Part shown: in pieces, positions 7,303-17,700 of the stretch
Numbering within the stretch: the first letter of the stretch is position 1
Layout of the letters: the number at the start of each line of letters is the position of its first letter
Origin: a virus
Strand: one strand, 5' to 3'
Length of the DNA: 23,117 nucleotides
IMG/VR virus record: IMGVR_UViG_3300002835_001143
Coordinates: 1-23,117 of that record
Program-made: the position numbers and the translations under genes
Notes under the pieces: generated by a model
What the model was told of the DNA's origin: nothing
Seen by the model: only the letters and a program-made list of their open reading frames with translations
The model's database searches: none

Positions 7303-10302
7303 TTATTCGTAGAAAAGACCAAGTATTTGATTTAACGGAGCGAATGTTCCCGTTAACTTATAAGTTTGACCCTTGTATACAAATACAATACCCTCGTTAG
7401 GTACAATTTTGTCTTTACCGCCAATAGCAGCAAGTCTTTCCAATTCCAATCTCAATTTAGAAATCTTTTTAGGGTCACCTAACTTTTGAACGTCTTTGAT
7501 TGTTTGGTCAAGTCGGTCTTTCATATTACGAACTGCCGTGTCTGGATTTACAGTCAATACTGATGACATAAATGATAATACTTCAGCACCAACCCCCAAG
7601 AATATATCTTCAAATGGTCTAATATTATCTTTTGCAATTTTAGCGTGGTCATTTTTGTCCACACCTTGAGCCCAAGCTAATACTTTAGGGTCGGTGATGT
7701 TTTTGTTGTCTAATCTAAACGACTTATCATAGAACGCCCATCTCTTAACAAGACCCATCTTGGTTTTATTGTCAATTGTAGATGGTGATTTCGTATCAAC
7801 GTAATTTTCCCACCATCTTTGATGGTATTCAGCAACACCATCTGTGTCTTTTAAATTAAATTGCTTTTGAAGTTTACCTAACTGACCATCAAACTTTGAT
7901 TTCAATGAAGATAACTTTTGTGACTTTGGTAATTGTTGAATTGGTGGACCTTGAATAGTATATTGTGATTGTACATCAGCATTTACTTGTTTAATCATAC
8001 CGGCAAGAATCTTTGCATCACTTTGTTCAGCTCCAATAGCAACACCATCCTCATTATATTCCGTTGTATTGTGGAATACCAATAACGGCTGACCGTATGG
8101 GATTACGTTTACGGATGTTGGCCAGATTACTTCAAGGTTCATAAATTTTGCACCTTGTTTGAATATCTTGTCACGTTGAGCTTTTGATAAACTTTTGATA
8201 GCTGACGTTAGGTCTTTCATTGCAAAGTTGTAAGCATCCGTGAGACCACCACGACCTTGGAACTTACTCGCAACACCACTAATATCAAGTGCTTTTTCAC
8301 CACGATTGGCAAGATGACCTTTATTTCTAGCAGCAATTAATCCACCTTTATCATCTCTCCACGAAATGGCAAGTGCTTGTCCATCGGTCTTTTCTCTGGC
8401 AAGTTCTAACTCACCATTTAGAGCACCATGGATGATTTGTTTTAGGTCACCAAAGGTAAGATTCATTTCAGTATCAAATGGATGAGCCATGTGTCCATAA
8501 GCACCACCTTCCATCAACATACCCTCATCGAGTTTATCAATAATTCTAAACTTCAGTAAGGGCTTTCCGTTGATTGTAATATCTCCCTTTTCATTTTTAC
8601 CTATAGACTTAACTACTATTCTTTTGTTTTTAAACTTACCACCAAGTACAGTATCACCAACACTAATTGGTACGTTTATATCTTCATCCAATAAAGTTTC
8701 TTTTAATACGTTTTCGTTTGTATTGATAATATAATCTAATGTAGCATCTTTACCTTTTAAGTCTAGCCAATATTTTGATTTTATAAATTGAGAATATAAA
8801 GTTTTCATATTTGAAACGGCTTCAACTTCCCAAGGTAGTTTCATATATTCAGCAGGATTGGATTTCATTAACTTACCATAATCTTTTGCAGTTATATATT
8901 CCTTACCTTTCCACAATATTGCAGTGTAATCTTTATTTGGTAATAATTCTTTTTTACAAACCTGTTTGACATGAGTTAATTCATGTATCATTGTTTGAAT
9001 TATTCTCTGATATGATTGATTAGGATTAAAGTTTAAATAAAATTTATTACCATCTACTGATGTGGAACTCAAAGATATATCACCTATCAATCCAACTTTT
9101 TCTTTTTTCTTTACTATAATTTTCGCGTTAAAACCATATTTGTCCATCATAAAAGCAACAACAGATTTAACCATTAAAGTTTCATGTTGTTTCAATTTCA
9201 TTGATGTGCCAAATAAGTCTTCATCTAAAAATTTCATGAACGAATTTCCCAAAGAATAAGCTGTGGTATGGATATTTTCTGATAGCGGTAAGTGGCCCAT
9301 CATATACTCTATGATTTCATATCCAAGATTAATGGCGTGTTCTTTTTTTAAGTCTTGAACATCTAACTCCTTTCTACCTTGTTTAGCGGTCGTGAAGTCA
9401 TCACTTACAGGTGGAATTTCCAAATCAGTATTATTACGAATATTTCGTTTGGATGAGTATTGGTAATAATCAGATGACCCCTTTGCATCTGGTGAGACAA
9501 TCACATCAGCAACCGGAAAATGCATTTGAACATAACCACCATTCACAAACCACACATCATCTTTTTGACCAGGATTCTTCGTTCCAAGTTTACGAGTTTT
9601 TCCCGGTAATACAAACATAGTATCAGGTTCACCAGCATCAGCGCCATATTCACTACCTTCGAGTATTGAGTTTACATTATATCTTTTGAAGAACTCTTCC
9701 ATTACTGATTCTACTTTAATAAGTCGAGTAGTAATCAGATTATAAATTTTTGGGTCGAACTTTGGATATGCTTTTTGGAATCCAGCTTTTCTTTGAGATT
9801 CGTCTGAAGCTGATAACCAATCACGAACATCAGTACCACTTATAGCATTTGGTTGTTTTGGAGATACATAAACATAACCATGTTCTTTATATCCAAATTC
9901 AGGTTTACCATCATACTTTTTAAAGTATTTACCACCCAAACGAGCTTCATCCTTTTCACCAACTACAGTAATAAAAGCCGTTGAAGTTTCATCGAATTTA
10001 GAAATAACTTCAGTAGGAGCATATGGGTTTTTTACTTGTACAATTTGTGAAGATGGTATCTTAAACATCTTCATCATTATGTCTCTTTTTTCTTTGAAGT
10101 TAAATGGGTGTCTTGGCCCACCTTGTTGGTTTGAAGTTCCGATAAATACGTTTTCTTTACCAAACTTTTTTACAAGATGTGAATATGTAGCGTAATGACC
10201 ATTATGAAATGGTTGGAATCTGCCAGCATATACAACAACTTGTCTTTTGATATTGCTTTCAACAATAACCGACTTGACCCATTCTTTAATTAAATTTCCC
10301 AT
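7303..10302 (-). CDS. Multi-enzyme protein: HxGH nucleotidyltransferase, zincin-like region, KxDG ligase-like domain
   Basis: The 999-residue protein has distinct parts. Residues 1-15 (ending VIVE|S) resemble a capsid-targeting peptide. Residues 20-195 are an adenylyl/cytidylyltransferase of the HxGH type (GRFQPFHNGH, H33 and H36; ISGTDVR at 154-160), close in style to NMN adenylyltransferases. Residues 216-535 include HELTH at 440-444 with WEVEA downstream (E492, E494), a zincin metalloprotease signature. Residues 541-590 look like a small SH3/KOW unit. Residues 599-999 fit the covalent nucleotidyltransferase superfamily of DNA/RNA ligases and capping enzymes: EKTDG with K638, a possible motif III LEV at 723-725, EGIVF at 970-974 and K982 in YKLTG. 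Boundaries carry ILE|G (213-215), LDE|D (538-540) and LME|G (596-598). Substrates are unknown; NAD or nucleic-acid end chemistry is plausible. The ATG start follows the upstream stop by 17 bases, without a clear Shine-Dalgarno. Confidence 0.85.
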   Translation of the reverse strand: MGNLIKEWVKSVIVESNIKRQVVVYAGRFQPFHNGHYATYSHLVKKFGKENVFIGTSNQQGGPRHPFNFKEKRDIMMKMFKIPSSQIVQVKNPYAPTEVISKFDETSTAFITVVGEKDEARLGGKYFKKYDGKPEFGYKEHGYVYVSPKQPNAISGTDVRDWLSASDESQRKAGFQKAYPKFDPKIYNLITTRLIKVESVMEEFFKRYNVNSILEGSEYGADAGEPDTMFVLPGKTRKLGTKNPGQKDDVWFVNGGYVQMHFPVADVIVSPDAKGSSDYYQYSSKRNIRNNTDLEIPPVSDDFTTAKQGRKELDVQDLKKEHAINLGYEIIEYMMGHLPLSENIHTTAYSLGNSFMKFLDEDLFGTSMKLKQHETLMVKSVVAFMMDKYGFNAKIIVKKKEKVGLIGDISLSSTSVDGNKFYLNFNPNQSYQRIIQTMIHELTHVKQVCKKELLPNKDYTAILWKGKEYITAKDYGKLMKSNPAEYMKLPWEVEAVSNMKTLYSQFIKSKYWLDLKGKDATLDYIINTNENVLKETLLDEDINVPISVGDTVLGGKFKNKRIVVKSIGKNEKGDITINGKPLLKFRIIDKLDEGMLMEGGAYGHMAHPFDTEMNLTFGDLKQIIHGALNGELELAREKTDGQALAISWRDDKGGLIAARNKGHLANRGEKALDISGVASKFQGRGGLTDAYNFAMKDLTSAIKSLSKAQRDKIFKQGAKFMNLEVIWPTSVNVIPYGQPLLVFHNTTEYNEDGVAIGAEQSDAKILAGMIKQVNADVQSQYTIQGPPIQQLPKSQKLSSLKSKFDGQLGKLQKQFNLKDTDGVAEYHQRWWENYVDTKSPSTIDNKTKMGLVKRWAFYDKSFRLDNKNITDPKVLAWAQGVDKNDHAKIAKDNIRPFEDIFLGVGAEVLSFMSSVLTVNPDTAVRNMKDRLDQTIKDVQKLGDPKKISKLRLELERLAAIGGKDKIVPNEGIVFVYKGQTYKLTGTFAPLNQILGLFYE

Positions 10303-10319
10303 AATAATAAATATCCAAA

Positions 10320-13300
10320 TTACGCGCCAACCGGCGGGTCCCCAATAGTTTCATCACCACCACTATAATCAGCAGCAAATCCTCTAGCAGTAACTATACT
10401 TAATCCTTTTACAAATGTACCCGTATTTGAGTCAGCTGTTCCTGTTACAACATTACAATTTATGTGTAAACTTATTCTACAATAACTTGACGTATATTGG
10501 TCAGGAATATTTACCACTGTGTTATATTCTGCAATACTACGACTTCCTGTTGTATTTGTGAATGCGGTCGTACACACCACATCCGAACTACCCCCACCAT
10601 TCCAACTATCATATGCACTCAAATCATTAACAAGTCCAGAAGAGCCAGTCACACTTTTCCATAGTCTATATTGTACACCATGACTCACGCTCGTAGCACC
10701 GCCTTTTGTACCCTTTACTGAATATGAAAATATCATTTTATTTTCACCGGGAAGTAAATATACTGTGTATTGAGATGATGATACATAGTAGTAACCATTA
10801 GTGTCGGTATTTGTAACGGAGTATTCCGAGTAGTCACTTACAATTTGCCTACCTAAATTTCTAGCGTCTAAAATACCATTTGAGGTGTCCATCAAAGTAT
10901 ATAAAGTCCCACCCACACTACGTCTAATTAATACTTCAGACCCACTAATTTGTCCATTTGATTTTAATACTAATGATGGAGTTCCAGCTATCACTTGAGT
11001 AGATGAACTGATTGATGTCGTATTTAAAGCAAATCCACCAACAACACCACCGTTAAGTAATACATTTGATGCTGTGATTTGTCCATTTGATTTTAAAGAT
11101 AAAGCGCCATTTGATGATGAGATTATATCACTACCCAAGGTAAATCCACCAATCACACCACCATTTAGCAAAGCGTTTGATGCTGTGATATCGCCATTAG
11201 ATTTTACTTTAAAGTTTGTGGAATCTAATTCAAAATTACTAACAACAATCTTAACATCACTACCACTAATTAAAGCAGCCGATGCTGTGATTTGTCCGTT
11301 ATCTCTTAAAATTATATTTCCGTTGGATGAACTAATTGTGTTTGCTGAAATGCCATACCCACCAATTGAACCAAATGTAGCAGTAATACCACCTTGTAAG
11401 TATACGTTATCGGTAGCAAGACCAAAACCTGGATTTGGATTTCCAAATACCATGTTACTTCCTGCCAACCCGCTCAAGTCTCCTAATCTGGCTTTTAGTT
11501 CAACATCATAGATTCCACTACCAGTTCTTTCAACAATATCCATGTAAGGAGTAGCTTCGTCATTTGGATTTGCATTAATACGAATAAATCCGGTGTTTAA
11601 TTTACCAGTTGATACTAAAACTTGACCGGCTTCATATGATTGTGAAATTGCAGGAGCATCACCAAGTGATGATGAATCACCCGTAATACCATATCCGTAT
11701 GAACGAGTAACATACAAGTATCCTTTGAAGTTAGTACCACTTGCAGGTTCTAATCGTGACGCGGTTTCGACCTTCACATATTCAGTAGAGAATCCAGTAT
11801 CGTTTACTTTTTTAAGAACAAGGATTTCGCCATTTACAAATCCCGTAACATTATCCACCACAAAAACACTTGCCGATGGTGAAACGTTGGTGTATAGTAC
11901 ATCAACACTACTTTGACTACCAGCTGTTATTGTTGCTGATGTATTTGTGGAACTTGAGTATATGATAACACTTGACGTGTAGGTTGTTTGTAATGGCGCT
12001 TGAATTGACGAGGTGTCAATCTTGATATTATTTGAATCAATTCGTTCAAGAATTGGATATGTTCTTGTAGTACCACCAGCATCAAACGTTATCTGACCCT
12101 TTTGTGCAATAGACGTTGGAAAGGTGCTACCTAACGTAGAAACCACATTAGACGAGGTTTGTGAGTAAGAAATCGAAGAAGATAGTCTTGACATCGTAAT
12201 CTTCGTTCCTTGTGGATGTGGTGCTGTTGATGGGTCAAACGTGTAACCAGCATCAAAGTTAAATGAGAAAACACCACTTGCTAAATTAAAAATAGTAGCA
12301 CGTGCTGTAGTTGACGGCGTACCATTGTCGGTAAAGATTGGGTCTACAGCAGCTATGTCTAATAATGGACCTATGAATGATGCGGTAGGCACCGATGTAT
12401 TGGGTAATAATGATGAATAAGAATCACTATCAAATCCCGGCTCGTTACCATTGTAATCATTTGATAAAAACGTTTCAGCTTCAAGATACGTTTGAATCGT
12501 AGTTGATAGCTGACGAGATGCTGTTACGTTTATACTTGTGTTTGTATTACTTTGTGAATAGTATAGTGTAGCAGAAGCTACATTTGCGTATATTGGAGTA
12601 CCTATTGTAAAATGTGTTGAATCTGCTTTAGATACTAACAAATAGTTGTTTCCACTATAATTTACATAATCATTACCAATTTGATTTCCAAATCCACTTG
12701 GTAAACTTGTGGATGATGTAATCATTGAAGATGATATTGTTAATAATGTACTTACAGCAGAACCACTCACAGTAGTTGAATTTGCTATATATAATTGACC
12801 ACCAACAGCGTTTACGGATTCCTTTTCGAACGTAGTTGTTTTTAAAGTACCTCTTACTGAAATGTTTTCGAATTCAGCTTTACCATCTTGTCCGATTTTC
12901 CAACCCTTAACACCACTTGCGAAGTCTCGTGTTTGTATCTTACCACTTGAATTTATATCCAAGTTACTACTGAATATACTGCCAGTATTTACACCCCACC
13001 CACCAATACTTGCAGATACGAATTTTGCAAAACCTTGTGAGGTTATAGATGAAGATGCGTTATTGATATTTGATGGGGCTCCATCGATTGTAGCCGGTGT
13101 AAACAATTGATTGACTGATAGTCCAGCGTTGATAACTGCGTCAGCTCCAATAATCAATAAATTATTTTGAGGGTCAAGGTGGAATAATGATGAACTAATT
13201 TCAATGTTACCGTCAGAGCCACTTATAAATTGTGAACCAGTAGTACCAATAAAGAACTTTTCAGCTTTAATGTCAAGACTACCACCATCCTCGGTGGAGA

Positions 13301-14726
13301 ATATCAAATGAGCATTATCATTAGGACCTACGAGTTGCATACCAACACCGGTCAATGTGTCAGCTCCAACTTGTAAAGCACCACTACCACTATAGATTAT
13401 GAATCCACCAGGACCAATTCCTTGTGATGCAGAAGTTTGACCTTCGTATCCAACCGAGCGTAAGAATCCACTTGATACGCCAGCAAGTTCTATACCACTA
13501 CCAATTGTATTACCAATGAAAAAAGAACCTGTGATTATAGATTGGTTTCCAGCAATGTATACGTTACCGCCAGGAAAAACAATATTATCAACAATCAAAG
13601 AATAATCTGAAACTTCTCCGTTGATATTTAAAAATTGTAATTTAACACTCTTCGGGTCGTTGAGGTGTTCGGTTGGAATCGGTACTCTAAAATATTGACT
13701 ACCAGTTAATGGTACTCGTGTACTTCCTATGATTTGATAATCACCAGATATACCTTTGGATTTTATTAAGGTAGTGATACTATAAACACGACCTACCAAT
13801 GGTTCAAGGTTTGAGAGAGTTATGTTAGCGAACGAAATTTGATTTTGAGTCGCTACATATGATGATGTTGAATAATATGAAATGTTGGCTGAAACAATAC
13901 CATCTGAATAATCATATGTGTGAATTGATTTAGAACTTCTATTATCACTTTGAGTTATTGGTGAATCAATTCTTAATACATTATTAGAATATACTTCAGT
14001 AATACTTGATGTAAATCGAGTTGGTTGTGATTGTCCAGTTAATCTTGGAAATAATGTTACGTTTCCAAAATCCAAACGTAAAGAACCACTAACCATTTCA
14101 CCATTAAATAAATCACCACTAACACGTTCTATGGAGATTTTATCACCCCAATTTGATTTTTTATAATATACTAACGATGAAGCCGTTACAGCATTTAAAC
14201 TACCACTTGTTGATGGTATGTTTACAAAAGTTTCTATTGATGCTGAAATTGTACATTTTGGTAATGAGGTTTGGTCAAATACAATTTTTGATGTAGATGG
14301 TAAGTCCACTCTAATAGGAACTCTTCGTGACCATCTAATGTTTTGTCGATTCACCCACTCCGATGGGACGTTTGCAGAAGTTCCTACAAATATCACCTCA
14401 CCAACACCAGGAGCCGTGTCGTATTTATCATTTCTATTAGCGTAAACCCAAATAGAAATTAAACGAGTTTCATCCTCATCCTTTATATCAGAAATTTCCC
14501 AATAAACAGGTCGACCCGATTGGTCCAATATCTCGATATCAATTTCAGTATTGTCTTCGAGGTTTTTGGAATTACCACGAACTTTAATAGAAGATTTACC
14601 ATCACCTAAATATGATGGGAAATCCACGATTGCGAAGTATTCAGCCGAATCTACCGAGGTATCTTCGATGTATACATCTATATCTTTTAGGTTCTCTTTA
14701 CTCTTTACTTTGAGTTCTAAAGCCAT
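10320..14726 (-). CDS. Long tail fibre or tail-tip protein with internal repeats
   Basis: At 1468 residues this is the largest protein here, rich in Ser, Thr, Gly and Asn and in short beta-strand patterns, as expected of a trimeric fibre. The N-terminal 150 or so residues are more globular and charged and probably attach to the baseplate or tail. A middle region has stretches such as GSIGGYGI and ASIGGWGV (about residue 575). Residues about 1118-1271 contain three degenerate repeats of roughly 38-45 residues built on GGxxGG, ISSSNG and LKSNGQITAS. The last 200 residues form a Tyr/Ser-rich domain (YYYVSSSQYTVYLL, HGVQYRLWKS) that is the best candidate for receptor binding. The ATG start has GGAG at 14734-14737, seven bases upstream. 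It separates the DNA-metabolism cassette from the accessory block. Its exact virion position is unknown. Confidence 0.85.
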   Translation of the reverse strand: MALELKVKSKENLKDIDVYIEDTSVDSAEYFAIVDFPSYLGDGKSSIKVRGNSKNLEDNTEIDIEILDQSGRPVYWEISDIKDEDETRLISIWVYANRNDKYDTAPGVGEVIFVGTSANVPSEWVNRQNIRWSRRVPIRVDLPSTSKIVFDQTSLPKCTISASIETFVNIPSTSGSLNAVTASSLVYYKKSNWGDKISIERVSGDLFNGEMVSGSLRLDFGNVTLFPRLTGQSQPTRFTSSITEVYSNNVLRIDSPITQSDNRSSKSIHTYDYSDGIVSANISYYSTSSYVATQNQISFANITLSNLEPLVGRVYSITTLIKSKGISGDYQIIGSTRVPLTGSQYFRVPIPTEHLNDPKSVKLQFLNINGEVSDYSLIVDNIVFPGGNVYIAGNQSIITGSFFIGNTIGSGIELAGVSSGFLRSVGYEGQTSASQGIGPGGFIIYSGSGALQVGADTLTGVGMQLVGPNDNAHLIFSTEDGGSLDIKAEKFFIGTTGSQFISGSDGNIEISSSLFHLDPQNNLLIIGADAVINAGLSVNQLFTPATIDGAPSNINNASSSITSQGFAKFVSASIGGWGVNTGSIFSSNLDINSSGKIQTRDFASGVKGWKIGQDGKAEFENISVRGTLKTTTFEKESVNAVGGQLYIANSTTVSGSAVSTLLTISSSMITSSTSLPSGFGNQIGNDYVNYSGNNYLLVSKADSTHFTIGTPIYANVASATLYYSQSNTNTSINVTASRQLSTTIQTYLEAETFLSNDYNGNEPGFDSDSYSSLLPNTSVPTASFIGPLLDIAAVDPIFTDNGTPSTTARATIFNLASGVFSFNFDAGYTFDPSTAPHPQGTKITMSRLSSSISYSQTSSNVVSTLGSTFPTSIAQKGQITFDAGGTTRTYPILERIDSNNIKIDTSSIQAPLQTTYTSSVIIYSSSTNTSATITAGSQSSVDVLYTNVSPSASVFVVDNVTGFVNGEILVLKKVNDTGFSTEYVKVETASRLEPASGTNFKGYLYVTRSYGYGITGDSSSLGDAPAISQSYEAGQVLVSTGKLNTGFIRINANPNDEATPYMDIVERTGSGIYDVELKARLGDLSGLAGSNMVFGNPNPGFGLATDNVYLQGGITATFGSIGGYGISANTISSSNGNIILRDNGQITASAALISGSDVKIVVSNFELDSTNFKVKSNGDITASNALLNGGVIGGFTLGSDIISSSNGALSLKSNGQITASNVLLNGGVVGGFALNTTSISSSTQVIAGTPSLVLKSNGQISGSEVLIRRSVGGTLYTLMDTSNGILDARNLGRQIVSDYSEYSVTNTDTNGYYYVSSSQYTVYLLPGENKMIFSYSVKGTKGGATSVSHGVQYRLWKSVTGSSGLVNDLSAYDSWNGGGSSDVVCTTAFTNTTGSRSIAEYNTVVNIPDQYTSSYCRISLHINCNVVTGTADSNTGTFVKGLSIVTARGFAADYSGGDETIGDPPVGA
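10915..11375 (-). repeat. Three degenerate repeats in the tail fibre gene
   Basis: Three units of about 113-140 bases encode GGxxGG...ISSSNG...(K/R)xNGQI(T/S)xS. At DNA level the phrase tttgtccatttgatttta recurs around 10950 and 11079, with a variant near 11289. A fourth copy with SNGDITASNALL lies between them at about 11168-11212. Repeats of this kind lengthen fibre shafts and are prone to recombination. Confidence 0.7.
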
Positions 14727-14733
14727 TAATTAA

Positions 14734-14737
14734 CTCC
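14734..14737 (-). promoter_or_regulatory. Shine-Dalgarno for the tail fibre gene
   Basis: GGAG on the minus strand, seven bases before the ATG at 14726 and within the 18-base gap after the stop of the SbcD-SbcC fusion. It supports the chosen start. Confidence 0.6.
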
Positions 14738-14744
14738 AACTTTC

Positions 14745-17700
14745 TTATAAATATCTAATAGATGAAAACCCCTTCACTTTATTGATATCTATAATTTGGT
14801 CTACCATGTCTCGTGTCTTGTCAATATGAGATATTGTAATAATAAAATCAAATTGTGTCTTTAAGTAATCAAATAATAAATAGAGAGAATTAAAGTTGTC
14901 CGTGTCAAGTGACCCAAATCCTTCGTCAATAGCAATAAAGTTTGGTCTTGGTAAATTTGATACATTGATTAAAGCAGTTCTAATTGCAATCGAACTAACA
15001 AACTTTTCCATACCACTTGTTAGCTCTAATGGCCACACCTTATCATCACCATAACATATGTAGGAGTTTATATTTTTACCATCAGTATTCAATAGGATTT
15101 GGAAGTCAACAATCGGTTGTAAAATGTTATTGATTTCAATTTCAAGTTTTGGTAGTATTTCAGAAATCAACTGATATGGAACTCCATCACGTTTTACACA
15201 TTTTAAATAGTATTCGTAACCATCGTATTTTGCTTCCATGTGTTGAAGTTTGCCAATAGATTGATTCACCATTTCGATTGTTTTTTCAGCAATTTTAATA
15301 TCACTATACACCGACATGATTTCATTAGTAACTTCTTGAATCTCATTTGAGATAGAGGTTTGTGTGAGTTTAAGAGAATTTACATTCATCATAACATCAG
15401 CATTGAACTCAACTGCTTTTTGTTGGAGTTTAGCTCTACCAATAGTTTCAATTAAGGTATCAATCTCCCTACTATAAGTCATTAACATGGCGTTACAAGA
15501 GTCATAGTTTTTAGAAGTCTGATAACTTAATTTTGATAACTCAACATCCATCTGATTTAGTTTGTTGACTTTTTCGAGAGATTCTTTAACATTATATTTT
15601 GTCTTGTTTTCACGAGCAGTTTCCAACTCACCAAGTCGAGTTAGTAAAGTTAAATGTAATCCACGAATTTCTTTTTGTAAAGACTGCGCTTGTTTAGCAA
15701 ATGGTGTATTTTTATTTTGAACACAATGTTCACAATTATCATCAAATGTAAGCGAACCAATACCATCCAAATGTTTTTGTTTGTGTTTAATTTCCGATTC
15801 AAGTTGGTTTTGGCTTATAAGAATATCAGATTCAATACCATTCCACTTTTGCCATTCTAAATCCATCTCCTTCAACTTATCAACGTCTAGTTCAATAAGT
15901 TTATCAGAAACACGTTTACGTTTTTCTTCAACATCATTTAATTCTACTTTGATTGAATCACACTCTTCTTGATGTTTTTCAAGTTTCTCAATAACACTAC
16001 CAAGTTTAGATTCTAAAGAATCAACATCTTCAATATCTTCAACCGGTTTTAAAGTCATTACATAATCTGATATTTGATTTTGTATCTCAAGTGTCTTGGA
16101 TTCCAATTCGTCTTTTTTTGATTGATACTCCGTAAGAGAACCTGTGATTGATGTCAACGTAGTTTGGGAATCAGCAAGTTGACCAGGTAGGTCTTGGTTT
16201 TTATAGTCTTTAAGTAGAGCTGATAATTCTTTAATCTCTTCACTTGCTACTTGATACAAATCTTCAAACACATCCATATCCAAGAATTGCGCAAGAAGTT
16301 CCTTACGTTCTTTTTGAGATTTATCAATGAACCCACTATTGTTTGATTGTGTTGACATAGCGGTCAAAACAAAATCATCATAAGTACCAACGTAATCACG
16401 GATAATAAAGTTTGTATCTCTACGTTGTTCACCATTCAGAGATTCAGCAACACCATTTACAAGTTTATAAAAGTTTACGTCAACTTTAACAGTACCACGT
16501 TTTGGGCTCTTTTTAGCAGCCCTTTCAATTACATATACTTCACCATTGACATCAAAAGTGAACTTACAATCAAATGACATCTTTGAGTAATTCATAACGT
16601 CTTCAGCCTTTGAGGTTCGTGAACACTTATCAAAGATACAAAACGCAAGAGCATCCCATAATGTAGACTTACCACTTGCGTTTGGGGCAAAGATACCATA
16701 AGCACCTTTCATATTTGTAAAGTCAATAACGTTGTTAGGTCCATATGAAAACATATTTGAGAACTCAAATCTAACAGGAGTCCAAATAGAATTTTTCATG
16801 GTGTGATTAGAACCCAACTTTGCGTTTATATCATTATTGATTGATTTTACAATCTGAAGTTGTTCATCGGAGATTTGGTCGTTAGTAGTTAGGTAATCCT
16901 CAATCAGTCGATTTTGAAAAGCAACGTCTCTGACATTTTGTAATGTTATTTGATGTGCTCCATTTTGTGAATTTTTACTGATAATCTTTTGAATCGTAAG
17001 TTCTTCAATTTTGGTTTCTTTTTTCAACTCTGCAATTACACCATTCAAATCGGATTGTTTAGTATCCTTAACACGAATTCTCATCCGTGACTTCGTTGGG
17101 AATTTAGGTTTGTTTACAATAACACCCTCATCTACGTCAACAGTTACATATCCAAAATCATTTTCAATAGCAACAAATTCATGAGTACATGATTTAGAAT
17201 CCCAAACCAATAATCCATGGTTTGGATATAAAGATTCACTATGGTTTTGCATAATCAATGAACCGGGGTACATGATTAATTTATTACCATTTACAGCATT
17301 GTTTGGAACGTGAATGTCACCCAACAACACCATATCGTAACCAGCAAACGAATCAGCGTTTATGTTATGGTTCTCAATTTCAAAACCATGTTCGGTTTGA
17401 ATCTTGTCAACGGCTCCGTGGAACAAAGCAATCTTTACACTGTCTTTGATTTCCGATGATGGTATAAACCCTTTAGCGTCATCAAATACCGATTGATGTG
17501 TGAATGTGTAGTCTCCATTCAACGTTTGCCAAACACCACTATCTTTTAAATAAAATAAGTTATTATGATTTAGAGCGTTGACAATTGGTTGAATAGCATC
17601 CATCCGTGATGGGTTATTCAAGTTAGCATCGTGGTTGCCCGGAATGACAATGGTTGGTAGTAAATCGGCTAATGACTTCAAAAACTTTTGAGTCATCTCG

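Noticed and set aside
11074-11511. 145-residue plus-strand open frame
   Set aside because: Antisense to the tail fibre repeats; its repetitiveness is explained by the fibre repeats.
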